DNA of 24,748 bases from Fluviibacter sp039805725 (GCA_039805725.1 JBDLTT010000006.1:1-24748); one strand, 5' to 3'; counted from the stretch's first letter, positions 1 to 8,790 are shown. Notes: generated by a model from the sequence alone, not told the origin. Program-made: numbers and translations.

Positions 1-695
1 CGCAGCAGATACGCCGGGTGATAGGTCACAATCACCGGAATACGGCGGCCGCCTTGCTCTCGATACTGCACGGCGCCGCGCAGGCTATGGATCGAATCGG
101 CATGCCCCAGCAATGCGTAGGCCGCCGGTTTACCCAGCGCCACAATCACCTCGGGCTGCACGAGTTCAATCTGCCGGGTCAGGAACGCATTGCAGGCATC
201 AATCTCCGGGCTTTCTGGCGTTCGATTTTCCGGCGGTCGGCATTTCACCGCATTCGCGATATAAACGCCCTGGGCCCGCTGCAGATTCAAGGCCGCCAGC
301 ATCCCGTCGAGCAATTTGCCGGCTTTACCGACAAAAGGTTGCCCGGCCGCATCCTCCTCGGCACCGGGCGCTTCGCCAACCATCATCCAGGTCGCCTGAC
401 GATCTCCGGAACCGGGCACGGCCTGCTTGCGCTCTTTGCACAGAGAACACGCCCGACATGCGCGAATCGCTGCTTCCAGACTGTCCCAATCGCCGGCTGG
501 CGCCCCGGCATGGTCACGCGCTAATGCGACCGTCGCATCGGTGGAAACAGGCCGTGCTGCTGGCGGCAGCGCAACGCGCTGATCGCCCGGACTTTCGATC
601 CAGAAAGGATCAATGCCCATAGCCTGCAGCCACTGGGCGTCATTCAGTTGCCGACGGCGTTGCGGGTTCAACGAATTCCCGGGCGCGTCGCTCAT
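1..695 (-). CDS. Uracil-DNA glycosylase, family 4/5 Fe-S type (3' end cut by window)
   Basis: This enzyme would remove uracil from DNA as the first step of base-excision repair in the cytoplasm. About 231 residues are visible and the C-terminus lies beyond the window edge. Three closely spaced cysteines sit at residues 80, 83 and 86 (CRACSLC). They are followed by the catalytic-region motif GEAPGAEEDAAGQPFVGKAG, then NAVKCRPP and a further Cys in EIDAC. This is the pattern of the iron-sulfur uracil-DNA glycosylases once annotated as phage SPO1 DNA polymerase-related. There is an N-terminal extension of roughly 70 residues before the core, which is common in proteobacterial members. The ATG start overlaps the rimI stop in an ATGA junction (4 nt), implying translational coupling. 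The fold and function are inferred from motifs. The Fe-S cluster gives a loose link to the isc operon in this window. Confidence 0.9.
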   Translation of the reverse strand, partial: MSDAPGNSLNPQRRRQLNDAQWLQAMGIDPFWIESPGDQRVALPPAARPVSTDATVALARDHAGAPAGDWDSLEAAIRACRACSLCKERKQAVPGSGDRQATWMMVGEAPGAEEDAAGQPFVGKAGKLLDGMLAALNLQRAQGVYIANAVKCRPPENRTPESPEIDACNAFLTRQIELVQPEVIVALGKPAAYALLGHADSIHSLRGAVQYREQGGRRIPVIVTYHPAYLL

Positions 696-1186
696 GACGA
701 CCCTGCCTGCAATACGTTCACCATCAGTACGGCATCTTCACGGCCAGCGGCACGACCCTGTGTCGGGTCGGCGGGAATCGCGTAATAGTTCTTGCGCATG
801 CCGGTTATTGTAAAGCCCGCCGATTCATAAAAGCGAATCGCACGGTCATTGCTCTGCCGAACCTCCAGAAACAGACGCTGTGCACCGCGCGCACGGGCCT
901 CTGTGAGCAGTGTCTCAAGCAGCAGGCGTCCATAGCCGCGTCCAGCGTATTCGGGTGCCACGGTGATCGTCAGTAATTCCTCGTCGTCACCCGCGATCAT
1001 CGCCACAAAATAGCCGAGCACGGGATTCTCCGTCTGTGTGCCATCGCGCAGTACGCAGGTGGGCCAGCCATGGCGTAACGCATCCCTGAAACCACTCTCA
1101 AGCCAAGGCGTCAGATGTTGTTGTGCTTCAATGGCGGCAACGGCAGGGATATCCGCCGCGGTCATCGCGGTCAGGTGCAGCGACAT
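692..1186 (-). CDS. rimI: Ribosomal protein S18-alanine N-acetyltransferase (RimI)
   Basis: This is a GNAT-family acetyltransferase that transfers acetyl from acetyl-CoA to the N-terminal alanine of ribosomal protein S18. The acetyl-CoA pyrophosphate-binding loop is visible as PEYAGRGYGRLL. It is followed by LFLEVRQSNDRAIRFYESAGF, here read as the usual strand-helix end of RimI proteins, and a terminal YY motif (KNYYAIP). At 164 residues it is slightly longer than the E. coli protein (148). It follows tsaB with only 2 nt between the genes, and the tsaB-rimI pairing is common and supports the assignment. Its stop overlaps the start of the downstream glycosylase. Other GNAT acetyltransferases look similar, so the substrate is taken from context. 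Confidence 0.88.
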   Translation of the reverse strand: MSLHLTAMTAADIPAVAAIEAQQHLTPWLESGFRDALRHGWPTCVLRDGTQTENPVLGYFVAMIAGDDEELLTITVAPEYAGRGYGRLLLETLLTEARARGAQRLFLEVRQSNDRAIRFYESAGFTITGMRKNYYAIPADPTQGRAAGREDAVLMVNVLQAGSS

Positions 1187-1188
1187 GA

Positions 1189-1926
1189 CTAGAGGCTCTG
1201 CCCGGCCAAACGTTCGGCAGTCGTCAGCGCCACACGATCACGCACATAGACCGGCACGGCATCGGCCGGATCCTGTCGCTCGCCGCGCAGATAGCGTACC
1301 GCACCTACGTGGGCGAGTGCGTCTGCTGCCGGGTGTCTGGCAACGGCATCTTTCAGCCCGACATTTCTGCACCAGTCAGCCGCTGTCGGATACGCCTCGA
1401 GCGCCGTACCCGCTACGGCATGACAATCGCCGGGAATCTGCAATGTCGCCAGCGCATCGGGATTGATCAGACAGGGTTCGATCGTCGCTTGCCAACCTTG
1501 ATCCGCCGTGCGTTGCCAGGCGGCGGCATAGATCTCGTTCATCCGCGCATCCAGCAAGGTGAGTATCTGGCTGTCGCCCGTCAGTTGATACGCGGATTCG
1601 GCCAGCGTTTCGAGCGATGACACCGGCACCAGCGGTTTATCGCAGGCCACCGCCAGACCCTGTGCCAGAGCGGCCGCCACCCGTAAACCGGTAAACATTC
1701 CCGGGCCGACATCGTAGACGATCGCATCCAGATCATTGAGGTGCCAGCCCGCTTCGGCCAATGCGCCGCGCAGCAGCGGCAACAGCGTTTCGGCATGGGG
1801 TTGCCCGCTTGGGCAGGTCAGCGTCTGAACATGCTGTGATGTCAGCGGGCCATCGTCAGCCCCGCCTGACCAGAGGCAGAAACTGCCGCGGTCGGTCGCC
1901 GTTTCCAGACTGAGCAGCTTGATCAT
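1189..1926 (-). CDS. tsaB: tRNA threonylcarbamoyladenosine biosynthesis protein TsaB
   Basis: TsaB is a non-catalytic partner of TsaD. With TsaC and TsaE these proteins make N6-threonylcarbamoyladenosine at A37 of ANN-decoding tRNAs. The ASKHA-like N-terminus shows MIKLLSLETAT and, further on, the signature GPGMFTGLR; most homologs have Ser where this one has Met. The length of 245 residues is close to the usual 230. The ATG at 1926 lies 21 nt after the ispF stop, consistent with one operon ispD-ispF-tsaB-rimI-glycosylase. Confidence 0.92.
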   Translation of the reverse strand: MIKLLSLETATDRGSFCLWSGGADDGPLTSQHVQTLTCPSGQPHAETLLPLLRGALAEAGWHLNDLDAIVYDVGPGMFTGLRVAAALAQGLAVACDKPLVPVSSLETLAESAYQLTGDSQILTLLDARMNEIYAAAWQRTADQGWQATIEPCLINPDALATLQIPGDCHAVAGTALEAYPTAADWCRNVGLKDAVARHPAADALAHVGAVRYLRGERQDPADAVPVYVRDRVALTTAERLAGQSL

Positions 1927-1947
1927 GCGTTCTGGCGTGTTGCCCGA

Positions 1948-2454
1948 TCAATGGTCATGATCGTGATCTTCTTCGTCTGCGAGTTCACCGAGCAAGACAA
2001 CGGCCTGCGCCATGATCGCCTCCTTGCGGCCAACGGCGTCCAGATGTTCGTTGGTCTTCGCCTTCACGTTCACATCCTTCTCGGGCAGATCCAGATCGGC
2101 CGCAATATTGGCGATCATGGCTGGCACATGCGGTGATAGCCTGGGGCTCTGCGCGATGACCGTCGCATCGATGTTGAGCACGCCATAGCCGGCTTCCGCG
2201 ACGCGGCGCATCGCTTCGCGCAGCAGCGCACGGGAATCGGCACCGGCGAACTCGGGATCGGTATCGGGAAAATGAAAGCCGATGTCACGCAACGCCGCAC
2301 CACCCAGCAGGGCATCGGTGATGGCGTGCAACAGCACGTCGGCGTCCGAATGGCCGTCCAGGCCATGGGTATGGGGAATCTCGACGCCGCCGATGATCAG
2401 CTTGCGGCCTGCCACCAGGGCATGGATATCGTAGCCTTGTCCGATACGGATCAT
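1948..2454 (-). CDS. ispF: 2-C-methyl-D-erythritol 2,4-cyclodiphosphate synthase
   Basis: IspF cyclises CDP-methylerythritol 2-phosphate to the 2,4-cyclodiphosphate with release of CMP, the fifth step of the MEP isoprenoid pathway, and acts as a trimer. The zinc ligands Asp9 and His11 (GYDIHAL) and His43 (DVLLHAI) are all present. FHFPDTDPEF and KTNEHLDAVGRKEAI form the remaining substrate and trimer motifs. It is 168 residues against about 159 in E. coli, the excess being an acidic, His-rich C-terminal tail (EEDHDHDH). It sits 16 nt downstream of ispD, the usual pairing. Confidence 0.96.
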   Translation of the reverse strand: MIRIGQGYDIHALVAGRKLIIGGVEIPHTHGLDGHSDADVLLHAITDALLGGAALRDIGFHFPDTDPEFAGADSRALLREAMRRVAEAGYGVLNIDATVIAQSPRLSPHVPAMIANIAADLDLPEKDVNVKAKTNEHLDAVGRKEAIMAQAVVLLGELADEEDHDHDH

Positions 2455-2470
2455 GAATCGCTCCTATTGC

Positions 2471-3178
2471 CTATTCGTTGGCGGCAGCAAGAATCATCGA
2501 CGCCAGCGCCAAATCTTCGGGATACGTGACTTTCAGATTGGTCAGACTGCCCGTCACCAGCCGTGGGCGCAGCCCCAAACGCTCAATCGCCGATGCCTCG
2601 TCGGTGATTATCGTGCGGTCACCACCGGAGAGCGCTTGCTGGAGTTGCCCGATCCGGAACATCTGGGGGGTCTGCGCCTGCCAGAGTTGCCGCCGATCAA
2701 TCGTCGCGTCGACCCGGGTCTCCGCATCGGCACGCTTGAGCGTATCGGCCACCGGGATCGCCAGCAGACCACCAACGGGATCATCGACCAGAGTGTCGAT
2801 CAGACGCGCTAATTGATCCAGGTTCAGACAGGGTCGGGCGGCATCATGTACCAGCACCCAGTCCTCGCTATTCACATGAACTTGCGCATTTAACCAATTG
2901 ATTCCATTGATAACGCTATCTGCTCTGGTCGCACCCCCCTCGCGCACGAGGCGGATGCGATCCGCACCCAGTGCCGGCAGACAGGCCTCGCCCCAGCCCG
3001 TGTCGTCCGGCGCCAGAACCACCACAACCCGCTCGATACGGGTGTCGGCCAGCAAGGCCTGCAAGGTATGCCGGATCAGCGGCGCACCATTCAGCGGCAG
3101 GTACTGCTTGGGTGTCTCGCCCCCGAAACGGCTGCCGGTTCCGGCGGCCGGGATCACGGCAAAAATTCGTCTGGACAT
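2471..3178 (-). CDS. ispD: 2-C-methyl-D-erythritol 4-phosphate cytidylyltransferase
   Basis: IspD transfers CMP from CTP to methylerythritol 4-phosphate in the MEP pathway. The glycine-rich nucleotide-binding segment AVIPAAGTGSRFG and the following PKQYLPL are at the N-terminus. VHDAARP and the late TDEASAIE segment, typical of the family, are also seen. At 235 residues it has the normal length. It is the first gene of the minus-strand group, divergent from mfd across a 114-base control region, and a translation start at the ATG (3178) agrees with family N-termini. Unusually for a gammaproteobacterium it is not next to ftsB, which lies near 22.8 kb. Confidence 0.95.
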   Translation of the reverse strand: MSRRIFAVIPAAGTGSRFGGETPKQYLPLNGAPLIRHTLQALLADTRIERVVVVLAPDDTGWGEACLPALGADRIRLVREGGATRADSVINGINWLNAQVHVNSEDWVLVHDAARPCLNLDQLARLIDTLVDDPVGGLLAIPVADTLKRADAETRVDATIDRRQLWQAQTPQMFRIGQLQQALSGGDRTIITDEASAIERLGLRPRLVTGSLTNLKVTYPEDLALASMILAAANE

Positions 3179-3245
3179 GCGCCAATTCTATCAGCCCTCT
3201 ATCAACCCTCTTTCCACCCACTATCGGATGAGCCGTCCCGCGCCC

Positions 3246-3251
3246 TATAAT
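3246..3251 (+). promoter_or_regulatory. Candidate -10 element for mfd
   Basis: A perfect TATAAT lies 41 bases before the mfd start codon, in the divergent ispD/mfd spacer. I see no good -35 hexamer at 16-18 bases upstream (the region reads TATCGGAT), so the promoter is either weak or depends on an activator. Initiation would fall near 3258, just before the palindrome at 3261-3278. The rest of the spacer (3179-3245) holds no motif I can support for ispD. Confidence 0.4.
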
Positions 3252-3260
3252 CTCGGGCTT

Positions 3261-3278
3261 GCCGGCAGCGCTGCCGGC
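3261..3278. repeat. 18-bp perfect palindrome in mfd leader
   Basis: GCCGGCAGCGCTGCCGGC is identical to its own reverse complement. It lies 10 bases after the TATAAT and ends 14 bases before the mfd ATG. As DNA it could be a dimeric protein-binding site. As RNA it would form a GC-only hairpin at the extreme 5' end of the transcript, close to the ribosome-binding zone. Confidence 0.7.
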
Positions 3279-3292
3279 GCCCAGAATCCCGT

Positions 3293-6200
3293 ATGTCACG
3301 TACCCCAACGCCTGCATTGCCCCTGCTGCCCACGCTCCCCGCCGGAATCATTCCCCAGCGGTTGCCCGATATCGGCCAGCGCCACGTGATGCCGGCGATT
3401 CCACCCGGCGCCCAGAGCCTGCTCATTGCCCAACTGGCGACCCAAAAGACGCATCCGCTCATCGTTGTCTTTACGGCCGACGCCCTGGAACGTCAGCGTC
3501 TCTTCGACGAACTTCAGTGGTCATTGCCGGATAGTCGCATCCGTCAGCTGCCCGATTGGGAAACGCTGCCCTACGACCCCTTCTCGCCGCATCAGGACCT
3601 GATTTCCGAGCGGCTGGCCACCCTCTCTGCCCTGCAACGCCGGGAATGCGACATTCTGCTGGTCGCCATCCAGACTGCACTGCACCGCCTCCCGCCACCG
3701 GCTTTTCTGGCAGCGCATTCGTTCAGCTTCCGCCAGAAGCAGGCGCTCGATGAAGCGGCGTTGCGCGCCCAGCTGGGTCTGGCCGGTTATCAGGCGGTCA
3801 CCAACGTGATTTCGCCGGGGGAGTTTTCGATTCGCGGCGGGTTGATCGATCTGTTCCCGATGGGCAGCGCGTTGCCGTTCCGGCTCGATCTGTTCGACCG
3901 CGAAATCGAAAGCATCAAGACCTTCGATGTCGATACCCAGCGCACCCTCTATCCGGTCAACGAAATCCAGCTCTTGCCGGCACGCGAGTTTCCCACCGAC
4001 GACCGGAGCCGCACGCTGTTTCGCCAGCGCTTCCGCGAAATCTTCGAGGGGGATCCGGCCAAAACGGGGATCTACCGCGATGTCTCCCAGGGCACCTTAC
4101 CCGCCGGCATCGAGTACTACCTGCCCCTCTTCTTCGAAGAAGGCGACACCGGCACGCTCATGGACTATCTGCGGCCGGCGGACGACTCGGCAGCCGCCCC
4201 GCTGATCCTCTTCACCGCCGATCTGAGCCCGGCCGTCCAGCACTTCTGGCAGGAGGTGCGCTCGCGCTACACCCTACACCGCGGCGACAAAGCACGACCG
4301 CTCATGCCGCCGGAAGCGCTCTTCCTGAGCGAAGAAAGCTTTTTCGCCGAATGCCGTCAGACCCCCCGCCTGATGCTGGGCGATGCGGCCACCCAAGCAC
4401 AGGTCATCACGGCGCTGCCACCCATCAGCCTCGATCGACGCAGCGAAGACCCGCTCAGCGCCTTCCGCGAGTTCCTGACGCAGCACCCCGGCAAGACCAT
4501 CGTCATCGCCGAAACGCCGGGACGCCGTGAAAGCATCCTCACCCTCTTGCAAGACGGTGCGCTGGCGGTTCGCGTCGCAGACACCCTTGCCGAAGCCCTG
4601 CAGACCGATGATGCGCTTGTCCTCATCACCGGCGCGCTGCACTATGGCTGGCAGATGCCCGGTCTGGCGCTGGTCACCGAATCCGAGCTCTTTGCCGGAA
4701 CGCCGCGCCGCAAGAAACAGGCTCGTAAGAAATCCGGCATCGACAACTGGCTGCGAGATCTGACCGAACTCCGTATCGGCGACCCGGTTGTCCACGAAAG
4801 CCACGGCGTCGCCCGTTACCAGGGACTCACCCACCTCGATCTCGGCGATGGTGATACCGAATTCATGACACTCGAGTTCGCCAACGACGCCAAGCTCTAC
4901 GTCCCCGTCTCGCAGATGCACCTGATCAGTCGCTACTCCGGTGGCGATCCGGATCATGCGCCGATCCATACCCTGGGGAGTGGCCAGTGGGAGAAAGCCA
5001 AGCGCAAAGCCGCGCTGCAGGCACGCGATACCGCCGCCGAGCTGCTGGCGCTGTACGCCACACGCGCCGCACGCCAGGGCCACGCCTTCGAATGGACAGA
5101 GAGCGATTATGAGCGCTTCGCGGATGGTTTCGGCTTTGAAGAAACCGTGGATCAGGCCGTCGCCATCGACGCCGTACTCTCCGACATGCGCTCCGGACAA
5201 CCCATGGATCGTCTGGTCTGCGGCGACGTCGGATTCGGCAAGACCGAAGTTGCGCTGCGCGCCGCCTTTGCAGCAGTCGCCGGTGGCAAACAGGTCGCCG
5301 TGCTCTGCCCGACGACGCTACTTTGCGAACAGCATGCCGACAACTTCCGCAACCGCTTCGCCGACTGGCCCTTCAAAGTCGTCGAGCTCTCGCGCTTCCG
5401 TACTGCCAAGGAAAGCCAGGTCGCTCTCGATGAAATGGCCGATGGTCGTGCCGATATCGTCATCGGCACACACCGGCTGATTCAGAGCGACGTCAAGTTC
5501 GCACGCCTGGGGCTACTCATCATCGACGAGGAACACCGATTCGGCGTCAAACAGAAAGAACAACTCAAAGCCCTGCGCGCCGAAGTCGACGTGCTGACGC
5601 TCACCGCCACGCCGATTCCGCGAACCCTCGCCATGTCACTGGAAGGATTGCGTGATTTCTCGGTCATCGCCACCGCGCCGCAGAAACGTCTGGCGATCAA
5701 AACCTTCGTTCACACCCTGTCGGACGGCATTATCCGTGAGGCCGTCCTGCGCGAACTCAATCGCGGCGGCCAGGTCTACTTCCTGCATAACGAAGTCGAC
5801 ACCATCGACAACATGCGCGAGCGCCTGGTGAAACTGGTGCCCGAAGCCCGCATCGTCATTGGCCACGGTCAGATGAACGAACGCGAACTTGAAACCGTGA
5901 TGCGCGACTTCACCCAGCAGCGCGCCAACGTCCTGCTCTGCACCACGATTATTGAAACCGGTATCGACAACCCGCACGCCAACACCATTCTGATCAACCG
6001 CGCCGACAAGTTCGGTCTTGCGCAGCTGCATCAGTTGCGGGGCCGCGTCGGTCGTTCACACCATCAGGCCTACGCCTATCTCATGGTGCAAGACATGAAG
6101 GGCCTGACCAAAGCCGCCAAGCAGCGCCTCGAAGCCATCCAGATGATGGAAGAACTGGGCTCGGGTTTTTACCTGGCCATGCACGATCTGGAGATTCGCG

Positions 6201-6814
6201 GCGCCGGCGAAGTGCTCGGCGATTCGCAATCGGGCGAGATTCAGGAAGTCGGCTTCGCCCTGTTCAGCGAAATGCTTAACCGCGCCGTCAAGGCCATGAA
6301 AGCGGGCGAAACACCGGATCTGGAACAACCGCTCGGTATCGGCACCGAAATCAATCTCCGCGTACCGGCCTTGTTGCCCGATGTCTATTGCCCGGACGTG
6401 CACGAACGTCTTAACCTCTACAAGCGGCTCTCCAACAGTGATAACGCCGATGATCTGACGCTGCTACAGGAAGAGCTCATCGACCGCTTCGGCGCATTGC
6501 CGCCGCAAGCCGAATCGCTCCTGGCCACCCACCAGATCCGCTTGCAGGCCGTGCGCTGGGGTATGACCAAGGTCGACATCAATCAGGACCAGATCCTCAT
6601 CCAGTTCGGCGCCAAAACGCCGGCCGATCCCGTGACCCTGCTCTGGCTCATCCAGAACCGGCGGGACATGAAACTCGCCGGGCAGGATAGAATCATCCTT
6701 TCGCGGCACATGCCGGCGCTTAGCCAGCGCATTCAGGCTTTTCGCGAACTTTGCGCGCTCCTGGAAAAAACGCCCGCCGAGCTCGCAAAGGCAGTAAAAC
6801 ACTCATTCAGTTAG
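3293..6814 (+). CDS. mfd: Transcription-repair coupling factor Mfd
   Basis: Mfd is a double-stranded DNA translocase. It removes RNA polymerase stalled at lesions and recruits UvrA to start nucleotide-excision repair. The protein has 1173 residues (E. coli 1148). The UvrB-like N-terminal region includes the conserved DWETLPYDPFSPHQD and RGGLIDLFPMGS. The RNA-polymerase interaction segment (GDPVVHESHGVARYQGL) is near residues 495-515. The translocase module has Walker A GDVGFGKTE at about 644-652 and DEEH at 745-748. TATPIPRTL, GRVGRS and the C-terminal TRCF domain (RVPALLPDVYCPD) follow. No strong Shine-Dalgarno is visible ahead of the ATG. aroG follows after 11 nt. Confidence 0.98.
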   Translation: MSRTPTPALPLLPTLPAGIIPQRLPDIGQRHVMPAIPPGAQSLLIAQLATQKTHPLIVVFTADALERQRLFDELQWSLPDSRIRQLPDWETLPYDPFSPHQDLISERLATLSALQRRECDILLVAIQTALHRLPPPAFLAAHSFSFRQKQALDEAALRAQLGLAGYQAVTNVISPGEFSIRGGLIDLFPMGSALPFRLDLFDREIESIKTFDVDTQRTLYPVNEIQLLPAREFPTDDRSRTLFRQRFREIFEGDPAKTGIYRDVSQGTLPAGIEYYLPLFFEEGDTGTLMDYLRPADDSAAAPLILFTADLSPAVQHFWQEVRSRYTLHRGDKARPLMPPEALFLSEESFFAECRQTPRLMLGDAATQAQVITALPPISLDRRSEDPLSAFREFLTQHPGKTIVIAETPGRRESILTLLQDGALAVRVADTLAEALQTDDALVLITGALHYGWQMPGLALVTESELFAGTPRRKKQARKKSGIDNWLRDLTELRIGDPVVHESHGVARYQGLTHLDLGDGDTEFMTLEFANDAKLYVPVSQMHLISRYSGGDPDHAPIHTLGSGQWEKAKRKAALQARDTAAELLALYATRAARQGHAFEWTESDYERFADGFGFEETVDQAVAIDAVLSDMRSGQPMDRLVCGDVGFGKTEVALRAAFAAVAGGKQVAVLCPTTLLCEQHADNFRNRFADWPFKVVELSRFRTAKESQVALDEMADGRADIVIGTHRLIQSDVKFARLGLLIIDEEHRFGVKQKEQLKALRAEVDVLTLTATPIPRTLAMSLEGLRDFSVIATAPQKRLAIKTFVHTLSDGIIREAVLRELNRGGQVYFLHNEVDTIDNMRERLVKLVPEARIVIGHGQMNERELETVMRDFTQQRANVLLCTTIIETGIDNPHANTILINRADKFGLAQLHQLRGRVGRSHHQAYAYLMVQDMKGLTKAAKQRLEAIQMMEELGSGFYLAMHDLEIRGAGEVLGDSQSGEIQEVGFALFSEMLNRAVKAMKAGETPDLEQPLGIGTEINLRVPALLPDVYCPDVHERLNLYKRLSNSDNADDLTLLQEELIDRFGALPPQAESLLATHQIRLQAVRWGMTKVDINQDQILIQFGAKTPADPVTLLWLIQNRRDMKLAGQDRIILSRHMPALSQRIQAFRELCALLEKTPAELAKAVKHSFS

Positions 6815-6825
6815 CGGATCCGATC

Positions 6826-7908
6826 ATGACTCACAGCGCCCATCAGCCCATCAACAACCTGCACATCGCCTCGTTCGATCCGATGCCGACGCCGGATGCC
6901 ATCCAGGCAGAACTGCCGCTGACCGCCAAAGCGGCTGCAACCGTCTCGAATGGTCGTACCCAGCTGATCGACATCCTTGAACACCAGGATCCGCGCCCCT
7001 TCGTTGTGGTCGGCCCCTGCTCCATTCACGATCCGGTGGCCGGTCTGGACTATGCCCGTCGTCTCAAGGCGCTGGCCGATGAGGTCGCCGACGCGCTCAT
7101 GATCGTCATGCGCGTCTATTTTGAAAAGCCGCGCACCACCGTCGGCTGGAAGGGCTACATCAATGACCCGGATATGGATGATTCTTTCAAGGTCGACGCG
7201 GGTATGGCGAAGGCCCGCCAGTTCCTGCTCGCCGTCAACGAACTCGGTTTGCCCGCCGGGACCGAGGCACTGGATCCGATCTCGCCGCAGTATCTGGGCG
7301 ACCTCATCGCCTGGAACGCCATCGGCGCACGCACGACCGAATCGCAGACCCACCGCGAAATGTCCTCGGGTCTGTCGACCCCGGTGGGTTTCAAGAACGG
7401 TACCAACGGTGACCTGACGATCGCCATCAACGCCATTCTCTCGGCCAGTCGTCCGCACAGCTTCCTCGGCATCAACAGTGATGGCCGTGTCGCCATCGTG
7501 CGCACCAAGGGCAACCCCTACGGCCATATCGTACTGCGCGGCGGCGATGGTCGTCCGAACTACGACACCGTCTCGGTCACCCTGGCCGAGAACGCCATGA
7601 TCAAGGCCAAACTGCTGCCCAACGTCATCGTTGACTGCTCGCACGCCAACAGCAACAAGAACCCGGATCTGCAACCGCTGGTCATGGCCGATGTCATCAG
7701 CCAGATCGTCGCTGGCAACAGGAACATCACCGGTCTCATGATCGAGTCAAACCTCGTCGCCGGTAACCAGCCGATTCTGGCGGATCGCAGTCAGATGACC
7801 TACGGCTGTTCGGTGACCGATGCCTGCGTCAACTGGCCGACCACGGAAGAGATGATTCGCGACGCGGCCAAGCGCCTGCGCCCAGTCCTCGATGCCCGCA
7901 AAGGCTAA
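6826..7908 (+). CDS. aroG: 3-deoxy-7-phosphoheptulonate (DAHP) synthase, class I
   Basis: This enzyme condenses phosphoenolpyruvate and erythrose 4-phosphate to DAHP, the entry to the shikimate pathway. The 360-residue product shows VVGPCSIHDP with the metal-ligand Cys65. It also has KPRTTVGWKGYINDP, the RTTESQTHRE substrate-binding segment and DCSHANS. The start chosen is the ATG at 6826, 11 nt after the mfd stop; the frame is open further upstream, but only through the end of mfd. Sequence motifs place it in the AroF/AroG/AroH group. Which aromatic amino acid inhibits it cannot be read here, so the symbol is provisional. serB follows after 3 nt. Confidence 0.93.
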   Translation: MTHSAHQPINNLHIASFDPMPTPDAIQAELPLTAKAAATVSNGRTQLIDILEHQDPRPFVVVGPCSIHDPVAGLDYARRLKALADEVADALMIVMRVYFEKPRTTVGWKGYINDPDMDDSFKVDAGMAKARQFLLAVNELGLPAGTEALDPISPQYLGDLIAWNAIGARTTESQTHREMSSGLSTPVGFKNGTNGDLTIAINAILSASRPHSFLGINSDGRVAIVRTKGNPYGHIVLRGGDGRPNYDTVSVTLAENAMIKAKLLPNVIVDCSHANSNKNPDLQPLVMADVISQIVAGNRNITGLMIESNLVAGNQPILADRSQMTYGCSVTDACVNWPTTEEMIRDAAKRLRPVLDARKG

Positions 7909-7911
7909 TCC

Positions 7912-8769
7912 ATGAACGATCTGGTCGTCTTCGGCGGGCCCGTTCCCACCTATCTGATCGAATCGATTCAGTCTCAGCTCAAACCCGCCGCGGCCAAACC
8001 TCAGGGGGTGCAGGCGATCCGCTTCACCGCCGTTCAGGCGGCTACTGGCGGCGATGTGCCGGAAGCAATCCGTCACGGCCTCGCCAACGAGCAGCTCGAT
8101 TGGGCGGTCGTCCCCGCAGGCCGCGCGCTGAATGACTTCAAACTGGTGGTCTTCGACATGGACTCGACCCTCATCAATATCGAGTGCATCGACGAGCTGG
8201 CTGATTTTGCCGGGCGCAAGGCCGAAGTCTCGGCCATCACCGAAGCCGCCATGCGCGGCGACATGGATTACCGCGAAAGCCTGAAGCAACGCGTTGGCGT
8301 GCTGGCCGGTCTCAACGCCCGGGTACTGGCGCGGGTCTTTTCCGAACGGCTGCTGTTGAATCCGGGGGCACGCGAGCTGCTCGACGCCCTACAGAACGCG
8401 AATATCCATACCGCCCTGCTCTCCGGTGGGTTTACCTACTTTACGGAACGTTTGCGGATCGAACTCGGCCTGGATTTTGCCACCTCGAACGAACTCGAAA
8501 TCGTCGGCGGCAAACTCACCGGCCGTGTCGTCGGCGACATCGTCGATGCCCAGGCCAAGGCCGACACGTTACGGGCATTGACCCAAGAATTCGGACTCAC
8601 GCAGAACCAGGTCATGGCGGTGGGCGATGGTGCCAACGATTTACTGATGATGGCCACTGCCGGCACCTCCGTGGCGTATCACGCCAAGCCGGCCACTCAG
8701 GCCAAAGCCACCCACGCCATCAATCACGGTGGCCTTGACGGTATTCTGAACCTCTACCCACCCCGATAA
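7912..8769 (+). CDS. serB: Phosphoserine phosphatase
   Basis: SerB hydrolyses O-phosphoserine to serine, the last step of serine synthesis. It belongs to the HAD superfamily. The nucleophile motif FDMDST is at residues 81-86 with the catalytic pair Asp82/Asp84. LLSGGFTYF (motif II), the lysine region around QAKADTL, and GDGANDLLMMATAG (motif IV) follow in order. The 285 residues and the roughly 75-residue N-terminal extension fit the proteobacterial form. It starts 3 nt after aroG and ends at a stem-loop. Serine is also the substrate of CysE encoded at 16 kb. Confidence 0.96.
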   Translation: MNDLVVFGGPVPTYLIESIQSQLKPAAAKPQGVQAIRFTAVQAATGGDVPEAIRHGLANEQLDWAVVPAGRALNDFKLVVFDMDSTLINIECIDELADFAGRKAEVSAITEAAMRGDMDYRESLKQRVGVLAGLNARVLARVFSERLLLNPGARELLDALQNANIHTALLSGGFTYFTERLRIELGLDFATSNELEIVGGKLTGRVVGDIVDAQAKADTLRALTQEFGLTQNQVMAVGDGANDLLMMATAGTSVAYHAKPATQAKATHAINHGGLDGILNLYPPR

Positions 8770-8790
8770 CCGCCAGACCAGACGGCGGTT
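8768..8790. terminator. Stem-loop between convergent serB and the isc operon end
   Basis: A 7-bp perfect stem (AACCGCC at 8768-8774 with GGCGGTT at 8784-8790) encloses a 9-base loop. It begins at the serB stop codon. The T run after it on the plus strand is short (TTTC), while the minus-strand copy is preceded by TTTTGAAA. The position between converging genes suggests a shared, possibly weak terminator. Confidence 0.55.

Noticed and set aside
4274..5200. A 308-residue minus-strand open frame inside mfd
   Set aside because: The opposite frame is conserved Mfd sequence with an intact RNA-polymerase interaction region; the antisense product looks random.
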